A DNA stretch of 64,000 nt, from contig JAPQWV010001596.1 of the NCBI GenBank assembly GCA_027422505.1, forward strand, positions 16,479-80,478, read 5' to 3'. A model generated the notes under the pieces. The model was not told the origin of the DNA. It did not search any database and saw only the letters and a program-made list of their open reading frames with translations. Every line of letters begins with the position of its first letter. Position 1 is the stretch's first letter. Positions 24,057-36,154 of this stretch are shown here, piece by piece. The position numbers and the translations under genes are program-made. Source of the stretch: Craterostigma plantagineum. Its lineage: Eukaryota > Streptophyta > Magnoliopsida > Lamiales > Linderniaceae.

Positions 24057-26662
24057 TTACTGCTCAATAACACTGAGGAAGTTGTCATGAGCCCAATATT
24101 CTTCTCGATCCTTCTTGATCTGCTCCACCGCCTCAACGACATCCTGCTTACAAAAGCTCGCGTGTATTGCCTGAATCTGAGGTAAGTCTCCAAGAAACGA
24201 AGGAATTTTCACAAGCTGATACAAACCGAAGAGCACAAGCTTCGTAAGACTACCAAAGGCATTCGAATATTCTGTATCCGTCGTCCAAGAAAACAGATCC
24301 AAGTATTCGAGTTTCAAGTACTTCAGCCGCTGAAATTCTTCTTCGCCAGTAATGCACCACTCCTCCCCAACAAACGAATCCCTCTTCAGTTTAAGCACTT
24401 CGAGGTTAGGCAACGAACCAATCACTGACATGTCTTCCAAGAAAGCTTGCAATCCATCAACGTCAGCCTGACCAACGAAGGCGGGAAGGATACATTTTTC
24501 AAAGACATTACCAAGGAAACGTCTCTTATGTCGAAAGAACGCCTGCGACACACCAATTTCAATGCTTGGAGATCGCGAAAGAGTTTGAGCCCGTCGAGGC
24601 TGTAATAAGAGCAGTCTAGTTCTTCTCCTTCTTTGGGTCGGGGTCGTACAGTACACCTAGTCTCACTATATTCGGGATTCTTCTCACAACCTCCGATGTG
24701 AACCTAAGATTCTTAACCAGCTTAAGCGTAGTTAGATGTTGCAAGACAGTCGCGGAGCTCTTATCTTCAGGTTCAGGCAGCGCATGGCGTAGTAAATGCA
24801 AGTATCGCAATTGTGGCATCTCCCATATCTTAGACAACAGCATAGTAACCTCCTGGCCGCTTACGTGGAAATATACGCTGTAAATTCCAAAGTAGAAAGA
24901 CAGACGATGGAGATGCAAATACTATTTCTTTCGAGTGAAAGCGAAACCGATCCCCAATAGAAAGGGGACGTTAATTTCGTCACTTGGGGGACTTCAGCAC
25001 GTTGGTCGTGGACCCTTTCGACTAACCTGACAGATCTTGATCCGTTGAGCTGTGAGTACTTAGAGGCGCAATCATCGCAGACCGTGGGATTCAAGACAGT
25101 TGTTGATAGGGAACCAACGAGGACTTCTTGCAAATGAAACCTCTCTTGGGTCCCATTTTTGCCGCACAAGAAGCACGAATTTTGGGATTTGAGTGATGAA
25201 TATGATATTTCTTGAACTTTTGGAACGTGCAGAAAGCTCTCACCTTGAGATTCTTTGATGCCTATTTGCCACAAGAGGCCGTTGATGGCACAAGTTTTGG
25301 TATTCCCTCTGCTTCCTTTTTCAACTGCCGTAACCATACTTCTGCCGATCAGATCTTCTACGTATTCTACAGCACTACTTCTTCCGTGTTTCTATCACCA
25401 GTCGGTCTCACGATTCCAACAGAAACCCACAGCTCGATTAGCCTACACACTTCAATACGGCCTTTGGAAATTCTGTCATGCTTACGAAGCATAGTTTGAG
25501 ATGAATAGGCAAATCATTGTAGCTTAGAGACAACACTCCTGTCAAACCTTCATCAGAGTCTAAATCAAGAGCCGAGTCCATATTCTCTGCAAAAGCCTCC
25601 CAAAGTGAGCGATCGTGGCCGAATTTAGAAACGGATGCAGCAACCACCACGATTGCAAGAGGAAGTCCATTACATCCTCTCACAATTCTCTTACCTATTT
25701 CCTCCAACTCACTAGGACACTTACTGTTGTGTCCAAAGACTTTTTCGCAGAACAATCTCCAACCACTTTCGTGATCAAGCAAATTAACGTTATAGCTCTT
25801 CCTGGTAAAACTGGCTACGGATTGCGTCCTAGTTGTTATAAGGATTCGACTTCCATTCGCATTGTTCGGCAAGCAACGCTTGAGCTCGTCCCAAGCTTCG
25901 ATACTCCATACATCATCCATAACTATTAAATACCTCGTACCATACAACGTTTTGAGTAATCGCTCTCCTAATTCATCAACAGAATCATGGACAAATTCCC
26001 CACCTAGCAGGCCTATAAGAAGATCTCGAACGTCGAATTCTTGCGATACAGTGACCCAACCACGAAAACTAAAGTGCTCAGCCAGAAATCGATGATTATA
26101 ATGTGCCGCGCAAGAGTTGTCTTACCGATACCTCCCATTCCCACGATACCGATGATCACGCGATCGCGAATTCCATCAGTGAGGCCACCCAAGATCTTTA
26201 GATACAAATCCTCAAATCCCACCATAGTAGTAGTGTTGCCACGAAAATCAACCCTCGGCGCACGCTCATGAGAAGGATTTCCGCGACGTCGAAGGTCTTT
26301 ATCCATCGTCGCCATCGCCTTCAGTTCTTCATTCGCTGACTCAATCCTTTGGGTCAACGCTTGTATCTCTTCGCAGAATGGGCTGTTATCGTAGTCGGAT
26401 TCCCCACCACGAAGCTGATCACGACGTACTTATCTATCAAATCATCTGCCTCCTTAACAGCTCCGCGGATCTGCAATATTGTTGAGCCGTCGATTGCTCC
26501 GTGCGTGGGAGAAAGCAGCTCGAGAGACTCTTGCAGTAGGCCTACTTTTTCTCGCAGAGTTTCGATTAGCGATTTGTTGGGAAGAGGGCGACGACGAGGT
26601 AGAAGAGCGTTGTCCAAAGAACGCATAAGAGCGAGCACAGATGCATAAGCTGCTACTGCCAT
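24057..26662 (-). pseudogene. NLR-1: R1-like CC-NB-LRR gene with several frame breaks
   Basis: Start MAVAAYASVLALMRSLDNAL at 26662 (Rx-type coiled coil), then LREKVGLLQESLELL, ADDLIDKYVV, P-loop GMGGIGKTTLARH, kinase-2 YLIVMDDVWS, RNBS-B GSRILITTR, GLPL motif GCNGLPLAIVVVA, and SLSYNDLPIHLKLCFV in place of the usual RNBS-D end. A shortened region and leucine-rich repeats follow (LEVLKLKRDSFVGEEW, LKYLKLEYLDLFSW), ending at 24057. The family confers pathogen recognition in asterids, as in potato R1. I count about seven frame changes (near 26380, 26100, 25940, 25480, 25310, 24980 and 24640), more than in neighbouring housekeeping genes, so both sequencing loss and real decay are possible. Closest relative in the window is NLR-4. 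Confidence 0.8.
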
Positions 26663-26818
26663 TTTCTGAAGAATCAAAGAAGTTGAAGAACTTTAGGAGG
26701 GGATGGTTTCGATGTCAGTAGAAATAAGTGATTTTAACTCCAATCAAAGAAGTCAACCGTCCATACGTACAGCTGTGGATTGATTATTCCCGGGAACCAA
26801 GTTGGTATTTTATTATTA
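26663..26818 (-). promoter_or_regulatory. NLR-1 upstream region with W-box
   Basis: Only 156 bp separate the NLR-1 start from the proposed Helitron end. A segment at about 26743-26815 (CAAAGAAGTCAA, then ACAGCTG, GGATTGA and CAAGTTGGTATT) recurs in the same order at about 36525-36577 upstream of NLR-2. Both copies hold TTGAC on the minus strand, the W-box core bound by WRKY factors. Confidence 0.5.
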
Positions 26819-26844
26819 CTAGGTGTTGCCCGTGCTACGCACGG
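26819..26844 (-). mobile_element. Helitron 3' terminus with hairpin
   Basis: CTAG at 26819-26822 follows, in minus-strand reading, a perfect 6-bp stem (26830-26835 with 26839-26844) and 3-base loop, with 7 bases between hairpin and CTAG. A flanking A lies at 26818. This is the standard Helitron 3' end. Confidence 0.75.
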
Positions 26845-27928
26845 ATATATTTTGTGAATTTAAATATGATTATACATAGAGTAGTATTAGTTAGCTTCTG
26901 TCTGAAGCGGATTTGGTAGGACCCGGAAGTTGTCTCTATTATTTGAAACGGACTCGAGACTCGTTGAGTATCCTACCCGTGCCAAAGCCCGAATAAGTGG
27001 GATCTGATCAGGCAGACCCGTCAGACCCGATTGCTTTATAATTTATAATTTAGGTACTCTCAGTGGCAGGTAACTGTGATGACAATGAACCAAGTTATTA
27101 TCACTACCATAGTGCATTTGAGCCCACCATTTCTTCCGTTGATCGCTCTCTGGGACTACATTATCGTTTTTTTTACTGCAGTCGTTCTTGCTCTCGTCTT
27201 CCTTCTACTCCTATTAGTCTTTAAGAGGATATGTATACTGGTTTTGACAACCAAATTCAAATGAAAAGTACCTTCGACCAAGATCATATCTCAAATGAAA
27301 GTGATGATAACGAATCTCAATCCAGTCGTAAGGCTATATTGGTGTCATACTGCGATTTGCAACTTGTCAGACTACACCAGTGTAAGATTGCGAATTCGCA
27401 CGATTATAAATTTGCAAGACTTCTTGTCAAGTATGTGATTGTAGCTCTGTAAGAATGCAAACGTGCAAGACCGATTACAACCTATAAGATGTTGAAAACT
27501 GATTATTAAGACCAATCCGGAACCACGGGATATTTTGTTATGAAATTTAAATATGTCTTCAAAATAGATAGAGAACCTAACTTTTGTTAGTCGTCATTGC
27601 ATAACATACTCTGAGGGGAAGGAAATTATCAGCTTCGTAATTTGAACGACCACATTTGTCTGATGAGGAAAGAATGATTCTCGAAATATGAATTTTTGAG
27701 TTCTAACTCTGCTGTCCAACTGTGAGACCACCAGTTGTGTCAATGCATTTTGTAAACCGGACATTGTTAAAGCGCGGCGACATAAATAAATAGTAAAAAA
27801 AAATAACAACAATAATAATACTCGTGTAAATTATAACATTCAATCGCTCGGCTTTCAAATTGCTTATAGAAAAGTCTTACAAATTGTGTAAATACACGCT
27901 CATATCTCAATATTGGTATCAATATTTG

Positions 27929-27972
27929 AATTATATTATATTATATTATACTATATTATATTATATTATAAA
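27929..27972. repeat. ATATT-type microsatellite
   Basis: About nine tandem ATATT-like pentamers with one substitution. Confidence 0.85.
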
Positions 27973-28119
27973 TTGATGCGAAGAAAGTTTGTATTAACGT
28001 AGATGTAGATCACTCCAGCCCTATTCGTGGAGGTTAGTGCATCAGATGTCTCTTTGATGACTCTTTCGTTGTATCCCTATTGAAGAATTGCAGCTATTCC
28101 ATCTGCGCATTGAAATGCC

Positions 28120-28437
28120 GTGTTTCATTACAAGTATATACATGGCATGCATATGTTGATAAGAAAAAATCCAGTCGTTTATGCAGATAGATACCATGAT
28201 CGATAAAATGCAGTTGATGAAACCATAAAATGACATGTATGACCGTTACTTGTATTGATTTGACTCATACAATTTCTTTTTTTTCATCTCAAGTATATAC
28301 ACAACATTTATATCTTAATAAGAAAAGAGTCAGTCGTTTATGCAGATGGAGAGTATAATCGATGAAATACTCTTGATGAAACCACAAAATGACATGTCTC
28401 ACAGTTTCTTGTATTGATTTGACTTATACAATAAAGC
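28120..28437. repeat. Two diverged tandem copies of a 159-bp unit
   Basis: CAGTCGTTTATGCAGAT occurs at about 28172 and 28331, flanked in both copies by AAGTATATACA, TGATGAAACCA, AAAATGACATGT and CTTGTATTGATTTGAC in the same order. It lies within the proposed Helitron. Confidence 0.8.
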
Positions 28438-29174
28438 AACTAAAATGGTGTATGTACGGTGTTATTTCAGATATAAACACAATTTTCAAGTTAGTCATGG
28501 GTTTGTCCACATATCAATTATTTTATTGTGTAATATAAAATTATTGCACGATTATCCTTAGCTCTTATAAAAACAATAAAAAAACATTATCTATAGCCTC
28601 ACTGCCATGCAGTCATACAGTCTTACAATGTCTAAGTAGTGCCATCTGATAGTTGTGCATCGTACAGTCTTACATGTGTGCAGTCTTACAATCTTACAAT
28701 TTTTAAGTCGTGCAGTCTCATAGCTGATTGCAGTCTCATAGTTGTGCATCGTACAATCTTAACATGTTTGACTATTGCAGCCTCAAACAAACTTAAACAT
28801 CGTTCTTTCGGTGCGCAGACGTGACAGTCAAACATAATTGTCAAATTTTCGTTATGACAATGCTAAGATTGTACTAAAAATCGATATGTACGACTGCTTC
28901 ACTGTTCAATAATATATAGTTTAATTGTATGAATGTATTAGTTTTCCTGTTGTTTTAAGTTGTTTGCCTCACCGAATTTATAATGCGGTTGGGTTTTGTT
29001 GTTTTAAGCAGTTGATCAACTTTTTGCAACAAATTTAAATACAGTTATCCAAATGTGGTAGGCGTAAATCATTTTATTTAACTGTGAGAAAGTAATAAAC
29101 TATATGAATATAAGTACAGTGAGGCTGATATTATTCGGCCATATACCACATTTAATAAAATCTATGGTCAATAT

Positions 29175-29202
29175 TCATGTGTTGCCCAATGCGATGCACG
29201 GG
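29175..29202 (-). mobile_element. Second Helitron-like 3' end, decayed
   Basis: On the minus strand CCCGTGCATCGCATTGGG is followed by CAACAC, the same context as the end at 26819, but the CTAG is replaced by ATGA and the stem has a defect. It suggests an older or nested related element. Confidence 0.45.
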
Positions 29203-29540
29203 TTATACTTATTGATCTGACTGTTTGTTGCACTTTTGTTGAAAGACGTAACTAATATAGTTCAGTATCGTTTATCTTTATAAAACAAACCTCCTCGTGT
29301 TGATTCATGCGCCATCAGTATGTAATGGAAACATTGTATCAAAGATTAGATCAATATGCTAGATTTCATAATGAAATATTTCGTCAAGATTTGAGAGTAC
29401 CTCATCGAGCGGTTATGTGATAACATAGCCAAATTCTATGAAAGCACATTCATAAAGTGTTCAACTCGATTGCCCAACACAAAGCACATTCATAAACGTA
29501 TAACAGGTAAACACATATAAGCTAACTAATACATACTACG

Positions 29541-31028
29541 TGCACCCGCCAAAAAGTGAGCAACTGTAAACAAATAAATATTCAAATACATACTACTTGC
29601 ACCCGCCAAAATGTGCAATACTTAAAAGCAAAAATGATTATGGACTACGTTCTGGATCAAACGTTTGATCTTCTACCTCTATTTCATGGGGAATGCGTAA
29701 CAGTTATATAGAACATGTAAACACATATACAAAATAGTGCACTACTTGTGAACGAATAGACTACAGTCAGCCCTATAAGATAGTATCCCCTCACCAGATA
29801 ATTTATTCTGGAGTGTTAGTCTTTATGACCACCATCGTGCGTTTGCTTTTGCTAGGGATTTGTATTAATATCTTTATGCTTTATTTATAATTACTTAAAT
29901 ATATGAATGATTTGGTTGTCATTCTATTATAATACAACATATCATACAAAATAATTCGGGAGTCGCCCACTTGATCAGTCATACAAAATTAACGATATTA
30001 ACATGCTACTACACATTATCGCAGGTGGTCAATTGGGCGGTCTTATAACATTATTGTTAATAACAATTATATAATAATCAGCTTTGATTCGATATGATAA
30101 TGAAACATGAATATTAACAACCGTACAATAATATTTATATAATACATCATGAAGTCGGGGATGTCTGCGAGGTGTAAGTACACGAACAATTGTATTTTCA
30201 AGAACAAACTTGTTAATGAAAAAAAAGGAAATTGCACCTCTGCCTGCTTTTAGTCGAATCTATCTGGCAGCATGACAATGGTTGCACCCGCCAAAAGGTG
30301 AGCAACTGTAAACAAATAAATATTCAAATACATACTACTTGCACCGCCAAAATGAGCAGTACTTAAAAGCGAAAATGATTATGGACTACGTTTTGGACCA
30401 AACGTTTGATCTTCTACCTCTACTTCATGGGGAATGCGTAACAGTTATATAGAACATGTAAACACATACACAAAATAATGCACTACTTGTGAACGAATAG
30501 ACTACAATCAGCCCTATACGATATTATCCCCTCACCAGATAATTTATTCTGGAGTGTTAGTCTTTATGACCACCATCGTGCGTTTGCTTTTGCTAGAGAT
30601 TTGTATTAATATCTTTATGCTTTATTTATAATTACTTAAATATATGAATGATTTGGTTGTCTTTCTATTATAATACAACATATCATACAAAATAATTCGG
30701 GAGTCGCCCACTTGAGCAGTCATACAAAATTAACGATATTAACATGCTACTACACATTATCGCAGGTGGTCAATTGGGCGGTCTTATATCATTATTGTTA
30801 ATAACAATTATATAATAATCAGCTTTGATTCGACATGATAATGAAACATGAATATTAACAACCGTACAATAATATTTATATAATACATCATGAAGTCGGG
30901 GATGTCTGCGAGGCATAAGTACACGAACAATTGTATTTTCATGAACAAATTGTAAATGAAAAAAAAAAAGGAAATTGCACCTCTGCCTGCTTTTAGTCGA
31001 ATCTGTCTGGCAGCATGACAATGGTTGC
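29541..31028. repeat. Near-identical 742-bp tandem duplication
   Basis: Copy 1 begins TGCACCCGCCAAAA at 29541 and copy 2 begins the same way at 30283. The copies stay colinear to the shared end GCAGCATGACAATGGTTGC and differ at only a few positions. Neither codes for a recognised protein. The high identity implies a recent event inside the Helitron-like region. Confidence 0.9.
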
Positions 31029-31505
31029 GACCACATCTAAGAGCAATCTTACAACCTCATAGCTTACTCCTTTAACAGCCATGCACATAACGTTCTATTT
31101 TTTGTTGTCGGTGTTTCAAACCAGCCCTATTTTCCCCACTGACCACGGCTTTGAATGGAGAGAAAGTGTTTTACAGTTAAGTGATATGCAAAAGATCAAA
31201 AACGAAATAAATGCCAATCTATATTCATATCTTCGGACTTGAGTAGTATGCAGGTAGACGAATCAGTAATTCACAATGACAATGTTTTGGTAAAGAACAC
31301 CAACTGTTTTGGTAATCATCAGTATAAAACGATACACACCTTTGGGGAAAATGGCATCCTCACTACACCATCTTTTCCAATGGACAACGGAACCTAAATT
31401 TAGGTTTCAACGTTAAAACAGATCAATGGCCATGGAAGAGGCCACCAATCAAAGTCTAATTATATAGAGAATTATGTCACAGTTATGCTTCGAAGATTTG
31501 CTTAC

Positions 31506-31962
31506 CACTTGGTCGGGGGCATCTTCTTCCTTGCACATCACCCACGGAACGCCTGTGTTCAATCCAACGGCCATATTTGCAGCCCAATAACGTATCGATG
31601 GCCAGCTTGGCCGAGTTCTTTTGCTTGGGCCCATACTCATTCTCAATCTGAATAAACAATTTAGTGTTCGAAAAGTTAAGATTATTCATAAAAGCTGAAC
31701 AGGGAAAGAGTATGTGTTATAAAGCGATGAAATCCCACCTGAGCACTGACCTCCCTGAGATTCATAAAGATTCTCACTCTTCATAAGATTTACAATTGTC
31801 TCCGTGAACTTTTGCATAGCCATCTGTCAAGGAAAGATTGCTATTGAAAATACAACCAATTTTCAGTTTTCACCACTGACTGCTTATAAAGAGAACCTTG
31901 AATGGCTCATTATCTGTCCTACAGGTAAACCTGGTATATATTTGAGCCAAACTGGAAATCCC
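31506..31962 (-). pseudogene. Beta-galactosidase (GH35) fragment, three exons
   Basis: Exons 31962-31897, 31823-31739 and 31647-31506 have intact splice sites. They encode GFPVWLKYIPG, then CRTDNEPFK after one frame change, MAMQKFTETIVNLMKSENLY with ESQGG, and IENEYGP, which holds the GH35 acid/base glutamate motif, followed by [19 protein letters not shown] and EEDAPDQV. In a full plant beta-galactosidase this is a small internal part of the catalytic domain; nothing before or after is present. The usual PIILSQ before IENEYGP is missing. With frame changes in two of three exons and no ends, it cannot give an enzyme. An internal multi-exon fragment fits transposon capture. Confidence 0.85.
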
Positions 31963-32125
31963 CTGCAATAAGAAAAAACGGATCCATGAAGTCTATGTTT
32001 CAGCAAAAAGCAAGGACGATTGATTGGATAATCAACTTATAGCCGAAGTCATTTTCTAAGCTAATCATAAAATTTCACATGACTACCGAATACAGGAAGA
32101 AAATGCATACCTATACATTACTTAC

Positions 32126-32202
32126 CGACATAGTTAGGCATGAATTCATAGGATTTCTTGGTTTCTTCTTGCCCCTCTATTCCCTTCTTGTCGTTAACCT
32201 TC
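32126..32202 (-). pseudogene. Possible captured exon of unknown gene
   Basis: A 77-nt open stretch lies between a good acceptor (CTCATTAG) and a strong donor (GTAAGTAA), reading KVNDKKGIEGQEETKKSYEF then MPNYVG. I do not recognise it. It sits beside the beta-galactosidase exons but is not part of that family. Confidence 0.3.
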
Positions 32203-32706
32203 CTAATGAGCGAATGTAGCAGCGCATGTCACAAAGTACGTGAATGATATAATTAATCAAAGGCAAACATACTTATCATCGAAAGGAGCGAAAAAGGTAG
32301 GCAAGATTATGGAAAAACATAGTGGAATAATATCTGTGACCTCTCAAAACATTCACGTAGAGAAAATGGGATAATCTATACCAGAGAGAAACTTGCAAGC
32401 AAATTAAAAGACAGCAGCTGAGTATCTGCCTCGTGATTTCATCATTGCTTCCAATATTTTGCCTATGGAGTACAAAACCATTCAATACATGAATGAGAAG
32501 CTTCATCGACAAAAGAAATGGTAGAGAAATGAAATCAGAACACTGAAACATAACATAAAGGACATACAGCAAACCTAATAATTAGATTAGCCGAAAAGGG
32601 GATACAACAGCGTAAGCACAAAAAGGACAATCTTGAATCCCTTTCAATTGAGTCCCACAGTAAAAATTCCCATTGTAGCTTCTGAAATTGGCAAACAGAG
32701 AACGGG

Positions 32707-34659
32707 ATCGGTGATCGCGTGCGTGTACGTTAATATATTAAATAAAGGTTCGGGCAAGTACGTCAAGTATAATTAAAACGAATATGTTATAACTAGCACG
32801 ACGCGCGATAGGCAGTGTACCTATCATTTGTAGAATAGCTATAGCGAATATCCGAGTATCGAACACGAGGAATAAATTGAGTACTAGTAATAACCTATCA
32901 TTTGATATTTAGCCTAAATAAATATTGTTTTAGTTGTATTTTTATTTATAAAATATTCTAACAAACCAAAAGCTTGAATGCAACTTAAATATTTAAAATA
33001 TAACTTTTATATAAATATAAAACGGGAGTGCTCGGGATTGCGAATCCCGCTAGGTATCATTGACGAGGCCGTAAAATATCGTTAACACAAATATAATGAC
33101 TAAGTCGCGGTAATTCCTACTCACGTCCGAATTTGCTGTCGCCCTAAATGGTTGTGAGAATAAATATTAATTTACCTAAGCGAGGATCGATTATTTGCTG
33201 TCGCCCTATAATCGAATTCCTATCATTTTATGAAAGGCCTAATCGTTTTTCTAGCTGTCGCCCTAAAACGATATTACCACGAAATCACATCAACACATAG
33301 ACATATCGAAGTGATATCAAATCAACACATAGACATATTAATTTGAACAACAAAATCACAAATGATAAATAGTCAATATCGCATGTTCACGAGTATTTTA
33401 TGTCCAACAATGATTCTACCTAGCGTTCATCTCATCCCAAGCACACGATAAACTTAGCTACTCATATTTACGACGGAAACAAGGGAATAAGTAAATATCA
33501 AAGACGAGAACATAATTTCTTCCCTGATATTTGGCTCCGCTAACGTCGCGTCCCCTCCAAGTTTTCGGTCGCAAATAGATTCTGCCCTCACGTCTCTTCT
33601 CAGCCCGTGTACGTACCGCTACCCTCCACTGCGTGTGTGCGCTGCGTGAACTTCAATTGCCCACTGCCCTACGTGCGTACGTCGTTGAGTGATTTCGTCG
33701 AGCGGGTGGTGAGCGACCGAGGAAGCTACAACAGTACAGCTTAGTACTTCAGCTATGCGCTGCCCTACCTTGATCTTTGCTGTCGTGTGGTCGAGTAAGA
33801 GGGCAGATGTGTGCTTTGGTTCCTTGTTGCAGCTGCGAGCTTTCCCTTTAAATTTGGCCGTGAGATAATTGAGCTTGGAGAGGTGTGTGCTGTGTTGAGT
33901 GAGGGTACGACTTCCTTGGTGAGATGCCTCCTTGAGGTGGGTGCTTGAGAGGCCGAGGTGTGCAACGTGTTGATGTGGGTGATGGTTGAGAGGTGCTTGG
34001 TGATGAGGTGCTTGGTTGATGAGGTGGGTGCTTGGTTGATGGCCGACGTTCGACGGTGAAGTGGTGAGAAGTTCCCCCCTTGCTCCAAGATTGGCCTCCC
34101 TTTTATAAAGCTCACGTGGGTATAACCAGAAGACATGGGGCGAATTTTCTTCCTTGAATTCGTCGATCAGTCGCACATTTGTTTGTCTGCTCGTGTATGC
34201 ACGCCGTAGGATTTCGTTGGTCTCCTTGTCTCTTTTCCATTTTTCTCTTTTGTGGACATCTTTGGGCTGGTTCATGGGCTATCAAGGTATAAAATGGCTG
34301 GGTTGAAATTGGATTAATGGGCAGAGTCATATTGAGCTCAATTACGGGCTGTTTCTGCGTAGCAAAGTAGCTTGGCTTCAAAAATTCATATCTTCTGATC
34401 TGGAACTCCGAATGGTAATTCCTTTGGTCAAAATTGATATTAGCTAATCTTCTATCATCGGTTAAAATTTCAGCTCAATTGGACATCATTTACCCCATGT
34501 TCTGCAAGAAATACAAAACTGCCGCAAAACTGCCGTAAAAACGTTAATATTGCTATTAACTCACATTAAGTGCTAGGATGTTCAAAAAGGCTTCATTAAT
34601 GAATGCAAACGACTTAAAATTAACAAATATAAACGTAATAAATTACGTTTATCAATCGG
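32707..34659 (-). mobile_element. Solo LTR 32712-34654 with 5-bp target duplication
   Basis: The unit starts TGATCGCG and ends TTTATCA, with inverted tips TGAT/ATCA, and is flanked by ATCGG on both sides (32707-32711 and 34655-34659). On the minus strand CTTTATAAAAGGGAGG near 34097 looks like the LTR TATA box, so U3 is at the right. GCTGTCGCCCTA recurs three times near 33130-33265. No gag or pol is present between the ends, so it is a solo LTR (or a coding-free derivative). It sits inside an aldose-1-epimerase fragment. Confidence 0.78.
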
Positions 34660-34920
34660 CCACCGCACCATTCGGATATGGGCTAACCACATCACGCCCG
34701 TAGACCAAAACATAGTCCCTACGGGCGAGATAATGCCTGTAAAGGACACGCCTTTCGACTTCACTACAGAGAATAGGATTGGTGAGCGCATTAAGGAAGC
34801 TGGAATAGGCTACGACGACAACTGCGTGCTGATTGTGGGGAATGGAAGGAAGGGTTGAAGCACGCGGCTAAGCTGAGGGAAACGATGATTTTGAGGACTT
34901 TGAATCTGTGGACGGATGCC
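34655..34920 (+). pseudogene. Aldose 1-epimerase fragment interrupted by the solo LTR
   Basis: Reading right of the LTR gives HRTIRIWANHITPVDQNIVP, then TGEIMPVKDTPFDF, ENRIGERIKEAGIGYDDNC and, after one frame change near 34845, GLKHAAKLRE and LRTLNLWTDA. These are consecutive conserved blocks of plant galactose mutarotase, which interconverts sugar anomers. Similarity stops abruptly after LWTDA, before the catalytic C-terminal part, and only a short piece (NGIGH in frame) continues left of the LTR at 32707. It is a truncated copy and lies just downstream of, and convergent with, the thioredoxin gene. Confidence 0.8.
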
Positions 34921-35014
34921 AAAGAGTTACAAAGAGTTACAAAGAGAAAGCATCACATATGATGATTTTGAAGAAACAGTTCATGGCAGCTGAGTTCATA
35001 CATAACGTACCGTC

Positions 35015-35861
35015 CTACAAGAACTTATCGATGCAAGTGGTCAGCGTCGTTTCAGGGACGGCACTGATCACAACTTCCTTCTTCTTGCCGTTCTTGAAGA
35101 TTATTACAGTGGGTATGCTTCGAATCCCATACTTGGTGGCGATCGAAGGGCACTCGTCGGTGTTGACTTTGTAGCACTTGAGCTTTCCCGCGTATTCCTT
35201 GGCCAGCTTATCGATGACGGGGTGGATCATACGACATGGCCCGCACCACGGCGCCCAGAATTCGACCAGGACAGGCGAGGCGCTGTCTAAGACCAGCGAT
35301 TGCCACCTAGAATCGTTAACGGGCGCAACTGTGATGGAAGGAAGGAAATAGCAAAAGATGACATTGCAAGGCACAGTAACTGCTTCGAATGAGAGATGGC
35401 AAGTATGAAAGACCTCAACTCAAGGAACTGTATTCGAACTAAGCAAGCATCCAATTTGCGGTTTGGATTCAATTAGGTACAGTCAAACTACCTATCAGCA
35501 ATCGACCAATTCAATTCAAATGAGAAATAGGAACCAGATCGTTTAGGTTTATCTTCATACATCCGATTGTTTCCCTTTTTTAATTTCCTACTACTGCCTC
35601 GAAATAAAAGAAGTACATACTTGGGAGCGATGAAAATAGATTTCGAACCTTCAACAACCGTGTCCTGAGCCTCGCACACGATTCGACCACCGCGACGGCG
35701 AGTGGCTCTGTGGTTCAAGCTAATGGTCGAGGCCGATCGGACTGTCTGAAATCTGAGTCCGCTGAATCCGGAAAATCGGACGGCGGAGCCACGGCGCACT
35801 GTTGGCGACGCGGCAGCTGAGGCGTGTGGAATCGTTAAGGTTTCGAGCACACGCCAGCCAT
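35015..35861 (-). CDS. Chloroplast thioredoxin m-type
   Basis: Exon 1 is 35861-35649 and exon 2 is 35328-35015; splicing gives VVCEA-like [20 protein letters not shown]. The N-terminus is a Ser/Arg-rich transit peptide ([20 protein letters not shown]). The mature domain has [20 protein letters not shown] with the redox pair in [32 protein letters not shown] with the cis-Pro, and an m-type C-terminus TTCIDKFL. M-type thioredoxins carry electrons from ferredoxin-thioredoxin reductase to Calvin-cycle and other stromal targets. One base seems missing about 10 codons or fewer after the ATG (MAGV then LETLTIP). The donor used, GAAG/GTTCGA, is weak but gives the only right frame. It lies inside the proposed Helitron, so it could be a captured copy; the gene appears complete. 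Confidence 0.88.
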
Positions 35862-35881
35862 GGAATCGGAGATGTCGACTA

Positions 35882-36052
35882 ATGGAGAATGAGCTGAGAG
35901 ATATTTTTTGTGTGGATAACGAATCGATACATGAACTGTTTTACACGGCGAATTTCGTGGATGGAGTCGTCGGCAAGGGCGGCGTTGCTTATGGGAAGCA
36001 GTTGGCTTGCTGCTACGCCGCGAAAGGACGGAACTGGAAGTCGACTGTTTAG
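35882..36052 (+). CDS. Small unknown open frame of 56 residues
   Basis: An ATG-started frame reads MENELRDIFCVDNESIHELF and ends GKQLACCYAAKGRNWKSTV. It is divergent from the thioredoxin gene with only 20 bp between starts. I do not recognise it; it may be a gene fragment moved with the thioredoxin gene, or chance. Confidence 0.2.
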   Translation: MENELRDIFCVDNESIHELFYTANFVDGVVGKGGVAYGKQLACCYAAKGRNWKSTV

Positions 36053-36154
36053 CTTTCTTATTAATTAAAACACTACAATTAATGAACATGTGGAGGTATT
36101 AATTCGGCGTGTCCTCAGTGATTGCAGTGACTATTTTTACATATCCATTGCAGT

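Noticed and set aside
33619..34275. 218-residue minus-strand frame rich in His, Ser and Thr
   Set aside because: It lies wholly inside the solo LTR, resembles no gag or other protein I know and is repetitive.
35835..36089. 84-residue minus-strand frame upstream of thioredoxin m
   Set aside because: It lies in the 5' region of the thioredoxin gene and has no recognisable features.
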